The translations under genes and the position numbers were made by a program. The notes below the pieces were generated by a model. The model searched no databases. It saw only the letters and a program-made list of their open reading frames with translations, and was not told the origin of the DNA. A stretch of 32,403 bases of DNA from a virus. Shown piece after piece: positions 15,943 through 21,438 of the stretch (its first letter is position 1; each line of letters starts with the position of its first letter). The stretch is taken from positions 1 through 32,403 of the IMG/VR virus record IMGVR_UViG_3300032236_000146. The stretch is one strand, 5' to 3'.

Positions 15943-16508
15943 AATTTGCTTTTTTCTTCTTTAAGATGTTCTAAAAGCATCATACCAACGTTTGCTCCTC
16001 TTTCTCTCCACCATTTAATTATTTCAAATGCTTCTTCGTAATATTCTAAATCGTATTCTATTTGAACGGCTTTTCTTACGTTTGAATTCATATCAGAAAT
16101 TTTGTCGGACATGTCTTCTTCGTCTAAAATGCTGTAATCAATTTCTTTTTCTGAACCGAAAAACGGCAAATCCAAACCCCATTCACCTATTTCTTCTGTA
16201 TCAAATTCGTTTGCTAACATATCCCAATCCCATTCTCCAAATCCTACGTTGTCTTTAACAATAAATTCTTTCTTTTGTTCTTCGGTTAGGTCTTTAGCTT
16301 GTTTTACGGGAACATCTTTTAATCCTGCTTCAATACAAGCCTTTAACCTCATGTTGCCCCCTAATACGACATTGTTTTCGTCTATAACAATAGGTCTCAA
16401 TTCAAGCATTTGAGGAAATTCCTGAATAGATTTTACAAGTTGTTTAAACTTGACGTCTTTAATAACTCTGGGATTGTTTGGGTTGGGTTTAATTTCTGTT
16501 ATTTTCAT
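15939..16508 (-). CDS. ParB-like nuclease/DNA-binding protein of the modification cluster
   Basis: This is a 189-residue protein. Residues 1-75 are a ParB/sulfiredoxin-fold domain (ITEIKPNPNNPRVIKD, then LRPIVIDENNVVLGGNMRLK with the GGNMR box at 50-54). A second segment, KDNVGFGEWDWDML, is typical of phage ParB proteins that travel with DNA-modifying enzymes. The acidic C-terminus is family-specific. There is no ParA partner, so plasmid-style partitioning is unlikely; site selection or nicking linked to modification or packaging is more plausible. It heads the four-gene overlapping set. Confidence 0.8.
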   Translation of the reverse strand: MKITEIKPNPNNPRVIKDVKFKQLVKSIQEFPQMLELRPIVIDENNVVLGGNMRLKACIEAGLKDVPVKQAKDLTEEQKKEFIVKDNVGFGEWDWDMLANEFDTEEIGEWGLDLPFFGSEKEIDYSILDEEDMSDKISDMNSNVRKAVQIEYDLEYYEEAFEIIKWWRERGANVGMMLLEHLKEEKSKL

Positions 16509-16517
16509 GTTTTGATT

Positions 16518-16637
16518 TTATCTGCCCTGACCACGATACGCTTTAGGTCTTGGGCTGTGCTTATTATATGATTTTTTGGCTTTACCTTCTTTCTTTTTAC
16601 CAAATGAAACCTTACCGTTTGTAGTTAATTTAGCCAT
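16518..16637 (-). CDS. Small basic protein (39 aa) ahead of ParB
   Basis: The 39-residue ORF from ATG 16637 begins MAKLTTNGKVSFGKKKEGKA and ends PRPKAYRGQGR. It is extremely basic, with about a third Lys/Arg, and ends in an Arg/Gly tail, suggesting nucleic-acid binding. It fills the space between the NinG-like gene (stop at 16638) and ParB almost without gap, which supports it being real. I do not recognise a characterised family. Confidence 0.6.
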   Translation of the reverse strand: MAKLTTNGKVSFGKKKEGKAKKSYNKHSPRPKAYRGQGR

Positions 16638-17009
16638 TTATTTATATTTTTCTATTATTTCTTCTAACTCTTGTCTGCTCCATTTTTTCTTTAATCTTGC
16701 TTGACTTTCTAATTGTAAAACCATTCCTTCGCCTATCTTGTCTATAAGGTTTCTACGATAACCTATAAGATGGAACTGGTCAAAACCATTACAACCCTTG
16801 CACTCTCCGTTTACGTTATATTCATCAAATCTTAAAGCTGACCCATTTTTTACTGGAACATAATGCCCAGCATCCATTTGCTCGTGGCTTTTTACTTGAC
16901 CGCAAGATATGCAAGTAAAATAACCATCAATACAATCTCTGTATCTTATATATCGGTTAAAGATATGTTGAGCTTTAGCCGTTAATTTAGGAAGGGTTAA
17001 TGTTGCCAT
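16638..17009 (-). CDS. ninG: NinG/Rap-like recombination protein with zinc ribbon
   Basis: This 123-residue protein resembles lambda NinG (Rap), a structure-specific endonuclease that resolves recombination intermediates in the Red pathway. The zinc cysteines are C33, C36, C70 and C73; between them lies DAGHYVPVKNGSALRFDEYN, an HNH-like arrangement typical of NinG. The C-terminal helix (YRRNLIDKIGEGMVLQLE) also fits. Together with the ERF annealing protein it implies a phage-encoded annealing recombination system. A TAATTTTG box lies 4 bases before the ATG. Confidence 0.85.
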   Translation of the reverse strand: MATLTLPKLTAKAQHIFNRYIRYRDCIDGYFTCISCGQVKSHEQMDAGHYVPVKNGSALRFDEYNVNGECKGCNGFDQFHLIGYRRNLIDKIGEGMVLQLESQARLKKKWSRQELEEIIEKYK

Positions 17010-17013
17010 ATTA

Positions 17014-17021
17014 CAAAATTA
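17014..17021 (-). promoter_or_regulatory. Promoter box TAATTTTG before ninG-like gene
   Basis: This TAnnTTTG match lies exactly 4 bases before the ATG at 17009, the same spacing as at 1026 and 9578. It could drive ninG, the small basic protein and the modification cluster. Confidence 0.38.
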
Positions 17022-17023
17022 GG

Positions 17024-17236
17024 TTATTTATGTACACGAAAACAAACTTTTCGACCATTTACTTCAAATCTCTTTTTAGCCAAAGGACTTAATCCGTTTC
17101 TAATTGCGTACTCATTCACCCCAGTACATCTAACCGCATAAGCTATTGACCTAAAAACTGTAACTTCTTTTGTTTCAATATCTATCATTTTAATTGATCT
17201 TGCATTCTCAAGACCTTTCACTTCTCCACCTGTCAT
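17024..17236 (-). CDS. Small HTH-like protein, unknown
   Basis: This 70-residue protein is not assigned to a family. The middle (VFRSIAYAVRCTGVNEYAIRNGLSP) looks like a single helix-turn-helix of the NUMOD/endonuclease-repeat kind, flanked by short strands (IKMIDIETKEVTV, KVCFRVHK). It may bind DNA as a small regulator. The ATG overlaps the stop of the 25-residue ORF upstream as ATGA. Confidence 0.6.
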   Translation of the reverse strand: MTGGEVKGLENARSIKMIDIETKEVTVFRSIAYAVRCTGVNEYAIRNGLSPLAKKRFEVNGRKVCFRVHK

Positions 17237-17310
17237 AATTGGCTTTTTATAATTCTATTTACTATTTCTTTAAACAATTCCCAAGCTATAATAATTATTA
17301 AAATCTTCAT
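17233..17310 (-). CDS. Micro-ORF, 25 aa, hydrophobic N-terminus
   Basis: MKILIIIIAWELFKEIVNRI and five further residues. Its ATG overlaps the stop of the 33-residue ORF (ATGA) and its stop overlaps the next ATG (ATGA). This double coupling is the main reason to believe it. It has one short hydrophobic stretch and may be a membrane peptide. Confidence 0.45.
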   Translation of the reverse strand: MKILIIIIAWELFKEIVNRIIKSQL

Positions 17311-17408
17311 ATCTTTTTAATTAATTGGATTGTTATTGCTATTGTATATAAAACACACGCTAACGGTACGCTTATAAAAAAAAACTTTGCAAATTGTAAT
17401 ACTTTCAT
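17307..17408 (-). CDS. Micro-ORF, 33 aa, single membrane segment
   Basis: MKVLQFAKFFFISVPLACVL is followed by a hydrophobic run ending IQLIKKI: one membrane helix with basic ends. It begins directly after one copy of the conserved junction repeat and couples to the next micro-ORF through ATGA. Function unknown. Confidence 0.5.
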   Translation of the reverse strand: MKVLQFAKFFFISVPLACVLYTIAITIQLIKKI

Positions 17409-17426
17409 AGGTTATTTGTTTTGGTT
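17406..17426 (-). repeat. Junction repeat copy 1 (A-rich translation junction)
   Basis: This 21-base element is identical to 17801-17821 and 18044-18064. On the minus strand it reads AACCAAAACAAATAACCTAT followed by G of ATG. Here it is noncoding, directly overlapping the end of the 47-residue ORF's TAA; in the other copies it encodes the C-terminal residues NQNK or NKNK-like plus stop. It probably acts as the ribosome-loading site of the next gene. Confidence 0.8.
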
Positions 17427-17569
17427 TAGTAAAAAGTGTAATTGAATAAAAACTCATAGTTCTTCCACATAGCAATTTGACATCTTGCTATACGAAGATT
17501 ATATACTTTACCGATAAAATTTAATTCCCATTTGTTTCCTACTCCTTTTTTAAAAAATTTGATTTTCAT
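17426..17569 (-). CDS. Small ORF, 47 aa
   Basis: It begins MKIKFFKKGVGNKWELNFIG and ends NYTFY. It is basic and aromatic-rich without a recognised family. It starts 3 bases after the stop of the 76-residue gene, in a variant of the junction repeat, and ends at copy 1 of the repeat, so it fits the compact chain of small genes. Confidence 0.5.
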   Translation of the reverse strand: MKIKFFKKGVGNKWELNFIGKVYNLRIARCQIAMWKNYEFLFNYTFY

Positions 17570-17572
17570 AAG

Positions 17573-17803
17573 TTATTTGTTTTTATTATATTTTTCGTTA
17601 AAGTATTGTTCTGCTTCATCAAGTAAAATATCAGTTCCTGTTTTACTGCAATCAATTTTGTGCATTTGCATAGCAAAATCAATCATCTGCTTTTTTTCTC
17701 TTTCAATCATATCTCTTTTAAATATCTCCCAATAAGCAGAGTCAGGACTTAAATTTTGATTGCTCTCAATACTTTCAAAGACTTCTTGAATTAGTGATTT
17801 CAT
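17573..17803 (-). CDS. Small early protein (76 aa), paralogue-like to the gene at 22808-23038
   Basis: This 76-residue helical, acidic protein resembles the protein at 22808-23038 in length and layout: an N-terminal helix, then EKKQMIDFAMQMHKIDCS against EKEQIIEAYISDRIPCS, then an acidic ...EAEQYFNEKY against ...DAEDYYFSTY, and an Asn/Lys end. Similar small proteins are common in Bacteroidota phages, function unknown. It starts at copy 2 of the junction repeat. Confidence 0.7.
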   Translation of the reverse strand: MKSLIQEVFESIESNQNLSPDSAYWEIFKRDMIEREKKQMIDFAMQMHKIDCSKTGTDILLDEAEQYFNEKYNKNK

Positions 17804-17821
17804 AGGTTATTTGTTTTGGTT
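17801..17821 (-). repeat. Junction repeat copy 2
   Basis: Identical to copies 1 and 3. It contains the last codons (Asn-Gln-Asn-Lys, stop) of the 79-residue gene at 17807-18046 and the ATG of the 76-residue gene. Confidence 0.8.
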
Positions 17822-18046
17822 ATTAAAATTCCAATTATAAAATTTATGGTTAAGCCTAACATATTCTACATCTTTATTTTGTATAAAATTATCATAGTAT
17901 TTACCATTACCTTCTTTTTTCATACAATTCCATAAACCTGCATTTGGATAACAAAATTCAACTACATCCCCATTTTTTAATTTAATATCTTGTACCTTTT
18001 TGCAATAATTCCCATCATATTTTTGCCATTCATAAGTTAGTTCCAT
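17807..18046 (-). CDS. Small early protein (79 aa), unknown
   Basis: This 79-residue protein opens MELTYEWQKYDGNYCKKVQD, with beta-strand-like segments DVVEFCYPNAGLW and VEYVRLNHKFYNW. It looks like a small beta-barrel or SH3-like fold, but I recognise no family. It ends NNQNK, encoded by the junction repeat, and starts at the third repeat copy. Confidence 0.6.
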   Translation of the reverse strand: MELTYEWQKYDGNYCKKVQDIKLKNGDVVEFCYPNAGLWNCMKKEGNGKYYDNFIQNKDVEYVRLNHKFYNWNFNNQNK

Positions 18047-18064
18047 AGGTTATTTGTTTTGGTT
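18044..18064 (-). repeat. Junction repeat copy 3
   Basis: Identical to copies 1 and 2. It encodes the NQNK-stop end of the 59-residue ORF and the ATG of the 79-residue gene. Confidence 0.8.
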
Positions 18065-18229
18065 TAAAAGTTCTTTATCTTGATTTTGACCTTTTTTTAA
18101 TCTTATCATTTCAATTGATACATCAAACAATGTCATATTGGGTTTATAGTTTTTATACTCTTTATTTAAAACTATTAATGTTATTGAACTTGGATAAAAC
18201 ATACCTAATTCTTGCATTGCTGTTTTCAT
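18050..18229 (-). CDS. Small ORF, 59 aa, MKTAMQEL family
   Basis: It begins MKTAMQELGMFYPSSITLIV and ends LLNQNK. The first 24 bases (MKTAMQEL) are identical to the start of the gene at 22808-23038 and the end matches the junction repeat. The body is different, as if a new core had been placed between two conserved ends. Its ATG overlaps the preceding ORF's stop as ATGA. Confidence 0.6.
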   Translation of the reverse strand: MKTAMQELGMFYPSSITLIVLNKEYKNYKPNMTLFDVSIEMIRLKKGQNQDKELLNQNK

Positions 18230-18369
18230 AATTTGTTTATTTTATATTTATTGCATTTAATACATTTTAAAATTCTCCCAAATGTAAAAATTCCATTTAT
18301 TCTAATAGAATCTTTATAATTATGATTGCAAAAAAATTGTTGTAATTGTTTATGTATTTTCGTTTTCAT
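18226..18369 (-). CDS. Small ORF, 47 aa, Cys/His-containing
   Basis: It begins MKTKIHKQLQQFFCNHNYKD and contains a later CIKCNK pair. The CNH...CxxC arrangement could bind one zinc ion. It is strongly basic. It starts in a junction-repeat variant after the HTH gene and couples to the 59-residue ORF by ATGA. Function unknown. Confidence 0.55.
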   Translation of the reverse strand: MKTKIHKQLQQFFCNHNYKDSIRINGIFTFGRILKCIKCNKYKINKL

Positions 18370-18386
18370 ACTTATTTGTTTTGGTT
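18367..18386 (-). repeat. Junction repeat variant
   Basis: It has the same A-rich core (AACCAAAACAAATAA) but a TAAGTATG-type end instead of TAACCTATG, encodes YNQNK-stop of the HTH gene and leads into the 47-residue ORF. It shows the core is conserved while the distance to ATG varies slightly. Confidence 0.6.
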
Positions 18387-18611
18387 ATAATATCTCATCC
18401 CTAATCCATGTTTTTGAGCTATTCGATATATATGCCTTTCGCTTATGCCTAACTTTTTAGATATTTCTTTTACGTTTGGGTAATTTACTTTATCATACCA
18501 AGTCTTAGCAACTAGATTAGCATAAATATTATTTAAGTTTAAATCTTCCCCATTATATTCTATTTGTGGGTACTTTTTGCAAATATGCTGGTAGAATTCT
18601 TCTTGTTTCAT
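18372..18611 (-). CDS. HTH protein (79 aa), putative regulator
   Basis: This is a 79-residue protein with a helix-turn-helix at 47-69 (VKEISKKLGISERHIYRIAQ), similar to HTH segments of phage regulators and resolvase-type DNA-binding domains. The N-terminal 40 residues are helical. It starts just after a hairpin with a short T-run and heads the chain of small genes, so it may control that block. It ends YNQNK, encoded by the junction repeat. Confidence 0.7.
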   Translation of the reverse strand: MKQEEFYQHICKKYPQIEYNGEDLNLNNIYANLVAKTWYDKVNYPNVKEISKKLGISERHIYRIAQKHGLGMRYYNQNK

Positions 18612-18617
18612 AGTTTT

Positions 18618-18680
18618 AAAAATGCCCTCACCGTTTTAACATCGAATACCCCTATTTGATTAATAAATGTGGCAAGGGCA
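18618..18680 (-). terminator. Hairpin with T-run upstream of HTH gene (terminator or attenuator)
   Basis: On the minus strand TGCCCT pairs with AGGGCA across a loop of about 45 bases, with a CAC/GTG extension, followed by TTTTT; the HTH ATG follows 6 bases later. The long loop makes it weak as a simple terminator. Similar layouts occur at 20054-20106 and 21367-21430. Confidence 0.45.
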
Positions 18681-18685
18681 ATGTT

Positions 18686-19402
18686 TTATAATTGATTATC
18701 TAAATAAAGTCCTAAAGTATATTTCTTGCAATTTTGCTTAATAAAAGTATCTTCTTCAACAAGTTCTGCATCTTTATCATTTTTAACCCTTGTTTTATAA
18801 AACGCTTTTACTTTACTTTTTATTGCTTCCGCTTTTTCCTTAGTTAATGTTATCTTTTTATTTCTCCAAAGTATGTCAAATACTTGATAGTTTAATAATC
18901 TCCAATCTTTATTTTGAGTTTTATTCCACCAATCAACTTCATCATTAACCACTTGTTGTTCATCTATCTTTTTAACTACTGGTTGCTCGTTAATTACTGG
19001 AGTACTTTTTTGCCTTACTTGAATTGCTAAAGGCTTATAAGCTGACATTACTTCACCTATTAATCTAGGGTTAAATATTATATGCTTTTCTACATTTAAT
19101 TTGTCAATAGCTAATAGCTTAAATGCCGTCTTTAATTCAGCAAGTTTATAATTACCATAGCTTTCTATTACAAAGTCAACTATAAAGTTAAAATCCTCTA
19201 TTGTAGGGTTTTGGCATCCCGATAATTGAAGACAAGTTTTTAATATTTCTTTTACTTCTATTAAAGAACATCTATTAATACCCATTGAATCAAATGATTG
19301 AAATATCATTAATTCAGTTTTATCCATCTTAGTAGCTATTTCTAATGGCAGCTTGTTGCTCAGCGTAAGTTGGCTTTCTATCTTGATTAATTCGTTTTGC
19401 AT
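18686..19402 (-). CDS. Replication-module protein, unknown (238 or 213 aa)
   Basis: The longest reading is 238 residues; a second ATG at 19327 (MDKTELMIFQSFDSMGIN) lies one base after the stop of the DUF4373 gene and would give 213 residues. The longer form overlaps that gene by 74 bases. The N-terminal two thirds is helical with a conserved-looking core (CSLIEVKEILKTCLQLSGC, FNPRLIGEVMSAY). The C-terminal third is basic (WRNKKITLTKEKAEAIKSK). Its place after a DUF4373 protein suggests a helicase-loader-like or replisome-recruiting role, but no motif proves it. Confidence 0.65.
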   Translation of the reverse strand: MQNELIKIESQLTLSNKLPLEIATKMDKTELMIFQSFDSMGINRCSLIEVKEILKTCLQLSGCQNPTIEDFNFIVDFVIESYGNYKLAELKTAFKLLAIDKLNVEKHIIFNPRLIGEVMSAYKPLAIQVRQKSTPVINEQPVVKKIDEQQVVNDEVDWWNKTQNKDWRLLNYQVFDILWRNKKITLTKEKAEAIKSKVKAFYKTRVKNDKDAELVEEDTFIKQNCKKYTLGLYLDNQL

Positions 19403-20048
19403 TTGGGTTAAAGTTTATGTCTACAAATTTTCCTTCCTTCATATCTCTTGCCATAAATCCTCTAGCGGTGGCAATCCAATCAACTTTTTTATTACCCCCA
19501 GCACTTGACCAATTATTTATTACTTCGTGGTAATAATTAAAATTAGCGTTTTCATATTGAGTTCCAATAAATTTTTGACTAAATATTTCTATATCTATAA
19601 ACTCTGTTTCACTAAATAACTTTAATTTACTTTTATTTTCTTTTATTTCCTTTTCTTTTCTTTTATTTGCATTACCCTCCCCAATAGCCCCCCTATTAGC
19701 CTCCCCATTTCCCCATCTATTTAATGCTCCATTTTTACCACTTTGACTTAGTTTTTCCCTTAATCCTAAATGACTTTGTAGCCTTTCTGACCAAAATTCT
19801 CCATCAACAATAGTAAATAAATCAAATTGTGTAATAACACCTTTAACCTTAATATCGGTTGATTGCATTTGCATTGCTAAAACAGGTATTAATTCAATAG
19901 GTAATTTACCACCTGCATCTGCTAATCTTTCAATAAGAAACCAATAAATACCATAACCTTCCATTCCTAATTGATGCCTAAGAAAAAGAATCTTAGTATC
20001 ATTTGCCGCATTATAATCGTGGCTAAAATAATATGACTTACTTTTCAT
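19329..20048 (-). CDS. DUF4373 (Lin1244/Lin1753-like) replication protein
   Basis: This is a 239-residue protein. The first 95 residues match the DUF4373 pattern: YYFSHDYNAANDTKILFLRH, then GMEGYGIYWFLIERLADAGG, and a second winged-helix-like part with FDLFTIVDGEFWSERL. A long Lys/Glu/Asn linker (about 110-145) precedes a C-terminal DnaD-like region (YYHEVINNWSSAGG...WIATARGFMA). In phages such proteins are linked to replication initiation and helicase loading. It starts 6 bases after a T-run hairpin. Confidence 0.85.
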   Translation of the reverse strand: MKSKSYYFSHDYNAANDTKILFLRHQLGMEGYGIYWFLIERLADAGGKLPIELIPVLAMQMQSTDIKVKGVITQFDLFTIVDGEFWSERLQSHLGLREKLSQSGKNGALNRWGNGEANRGAIGEGNANKRKEKEIKENKSKLKLFSETEFIDIEIFSQKFIGTQYENANFNYYHEVINNWSSAGGNKKVDWIATARGFMARDMKEGKFVDINFNPNAKRINQDRKPTYAEQQAAIRNSY

Positions 20049-20053
20049 AAAAT

Positions 20054-20106
20054 AAAAAAGGCTCTCGGTATTCCCCCCAGTAGGATTGAGGGTTCAACTT
20101 TGAGCC
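20054..20106 (-). terminator. Hairpin with T6 upstream of DUF4373 gene
   Basis: GGCTC pairs with GAGCC around a 37-base loop that can itself fold (CCC with GGG), followed by six T; the DUF4373 ATG follows 5 bases after the T-run. It could end transcription from the HTH gene or work as an attenuator or leader RNA for DUF4373. Confidence 0.5.
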
Positions 20107-20151
20107 AATAAGTTTTAATTAGGATATCCTACATCCTTTTACAAAAATAAA

Positions 20152-20346
20152 CTAAATTTTTGAATAACTAGCGTAACTTTTGCCTTTTTTAGTTACTATT
20201 TTAGTTGCAATATTTAAACCATCATTCCTAAGGTCAGCTATTCTAGCCGCTAATCTAAAGCATCCAAATTTTCTTAAAGCATCAAAAGGGGTTAATGTCT
20301 TGCCTTTACTTAAATAGTCTTGAATTTGTTGTTTTTGCGTTTTCAT
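20152..20346 (-). CDS. Small winged-helix/HTH protein
   Basis: This 64-residue protein has a compact HTH_39-like pattern: LTPFDALRKFGCFRLAARIA, then DLRNDGLNIATKIV, then a basic strand pair KKGKSYASYSKI, which is a helix-turn-helix plus wing. It is probably a small DNA-binding regulator of the early region. It starts at an A/C-rich leader after the SSB-like gene. Confidence 0.72.
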   Translation of the reverse strand: MKTQKQQIQDYLSKGKTLTPFDALRKFGCFRLAARIADLRNDGLNIATKIVTKKGKSYASYSKI

Positions 20347-20358
20347 AGTTGGTTGTTT

Positions 20359-20637
20359 TTAAAATGGTAAATCTAAGTCCTCATTTTCCTGTCTATTAAC
20401 TTGGGTTGAGTATTCTTTTTTCTCAAATTTGTACTCTTTTCCCCTTCCTACATACTCTTTTTTCTTTTTTTCTGCTCGGTCTTCTTTGCTTTGATTGTTA
20501 TAAACTGAATGCGTGTTGCCTTTTTCGTCAACTTCTTTTAAGTTGTCTACTACAATGTTTGCAAAGTGGCGGACACCAGTTTTGGTTTGTACTGGTTGCC
20601 ATTGGATTTTTTCTTTTTCTAAGTTAATTACTATCAT
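20359..20637 (-). CDS. SSB-like small protein
   Basis: A 92-residue protein starting at ATG 20637 (MIVINLEKEKIQWQPVQTK). A longer reading from a TTG at 20661 is possible but unnecessary. The beta-rich N-terminus, a basic middle (EDRAEKKKKEYVGRGKEYKF) and especially the acidic end EDLDLPF resemble single-strand DNA-binding proteins, whose DxxxPF tail recruits replication partners. It is shorter than a standard OB-fold SSB, so it may be a divergent or mimic form. It overlaps the zinc-finger ORF and sits with ERF and replication genes. Confidence 0.55.
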   Translation of the reverse strand: MIVINLEKEKIQWQPVQTKTGVRHFANIVVDNLKEVDEKGNTHSVYNNQSKEDRAEKKKKEYVGRGKEYKFEKKEYSTQVNRQENEDLDLPF

Positions 20638-20794
20638 GTTTGTTAATTTGTGTTTGTTCAATATTGTTTTCTGTTTGTCTATCTTGTTCTAATTCTTCTT
20701 CATCTAAATCTTCCCAATCGCAATGCTCGTGGCATTCAGGGCATAAATCGGTTGGATAATTTGTTTCCCAACCGCAGCAAGTGTTTATATACAT
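20624..20794 (-). CDS. Small acidic zinc-finger-like protein (56 aa)
   Basis: It begins MYINTCCGWETNYPTDLCPE, continues CHEHCDW, and then becomes very acidic (DLDEEELEQDR). The CC...CxxC..HC arrangement looks like a zinc ribbon. It overlaps the SSB-like ATG by 14 bases and fills the gap between the genes at 20804 and 20637. Function unknown; similar Cys-rich peptides are common in Bacteroidota phages. Confidence 0.6.
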   Translation of the reverse strand: MYINTCCGWETNYPTDLCPECHEHCDWEDLDEEELEQDRQTENNIEQTQINKHDSN

Positions 20795-20803
20795 AATTTA
20801 AGT

Positions 20804-21034
20804 TTATTCGCCATATTCCTCAATACGTTCTGTCCATTCAGACATTGGCACTGGGTTAGGCTCTTGTTTAAAATATAATTGTACTTTATAACCGTTATTT
20901 TTAGCGTGTTCGCTTAATAGATTCTTATAATATTGCCATTGTTCCCAGTATTCATTTTTTCTTTGACCACTTGCGTCAGTTTTATATAAATATCTATATA
21001 AGTCGCATTTATCTATTATTTGGTCTAATCTCAT
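20804..21034 (-). CDS. Small early protein (76 aa), unknown
   Basis: This 76-residue protein is rich in Tyr, Gln and Trp (DLYRYLYKTDASG, EYWEQWQYYKNLL) and helical in the first half, with a short strand YKVQLYFKQEP. No family recognised. Its ATG overlaps the stop of the coiled-coil gene (ATGA), so the two are translated together. Confidence 0.55.
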   Translation of the reverse strand: MRLDQIIDKCDLYRYLYKTDASGQRKNEYWEQWQYYKNLLSEHAKNNGYKVQLYFKQEPNPVPMSEWTERIEEYGE

Positions 21035-21348
21035 AGGTTATTTAATTTAAAATTTAAATCTGCATTTTTATACATTAATTCCTCACTCAATTTTTTATAT
21101 TTTTGTTTAGATTTTAATGTTTGGTCAATTATTTGTTTTAAATTTTTTACATATTCATCTTGCCTATTTTTTTCTCCATTTTTACAAAGCAATTTATTTT
21201 CATCTTCTAGTTCAGCTATTTGACTTTCTAATATACCAACCTTAACTCCGTATTCTTTTAATTGTCTATGTAAATCACTAATTATTTCATCTCGGCTATA
21301 TATTCTTTTAACTTGTAAAAGAACTTCTCTATCTACATATTCTTTCAT
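21031..21348 (-). CDS. Coiled-coil early protein (105 aa)
   Basis: This 105-residue protein is predicted almost wholly coiled coil: IISDLHRQLKEYGVKVGILE, QIAELEDENKLL, then a Lys-rich helix. No catalytic motif. It couples to the next gene through ATGA. It starts shortly after a large hairpin. Function unknown. Confidence 0.6.
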   Translation of the reverse strand: MKEYVDREVLLQVKRIYSRDEIISDLHRQLKEYGVKVGILESQIAELEDENKLLCKNGEKNRQDEYVKNLKQIIDQTLKSKQKYKKLSEELMYKNADLNFKLNNL

Positions 21349-21366
21349 ATATATTTATTTTAATTT

Positions 21367-21430
21367 AAAACACCCAAGATTTTTAATCATACGCTCCTAA
21401 ACGTATCCTACTCACAATATAGGTTGGGTG
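21367..21430 (-). terminator. Nested hairpin with T4 after ERF gene
   Basis: CACCCAA (minus strand) pairs with TTGGGTG and encloses a second hairpin ATACG...CGTAT; TTTT follows and the next ATG is 18 bases beyond. It may be a terminator after ERF or a structured leader of the 105-residue gene. The nested fold is unusual for a plain terminator. Confidence 0.5.
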
Positions 21431-21438
21431 CTAAATAT

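Noticed and set aside
20054-20106. tRNA-like folding (GGCTC...GAGCC with a GGTTCAA stretch on the plus strand)
   Set aside because: About 53 bases only, no anticodon or D arm, and the T-arm-like part does not pair. A T-run hairpin on the minus strand explains it better.
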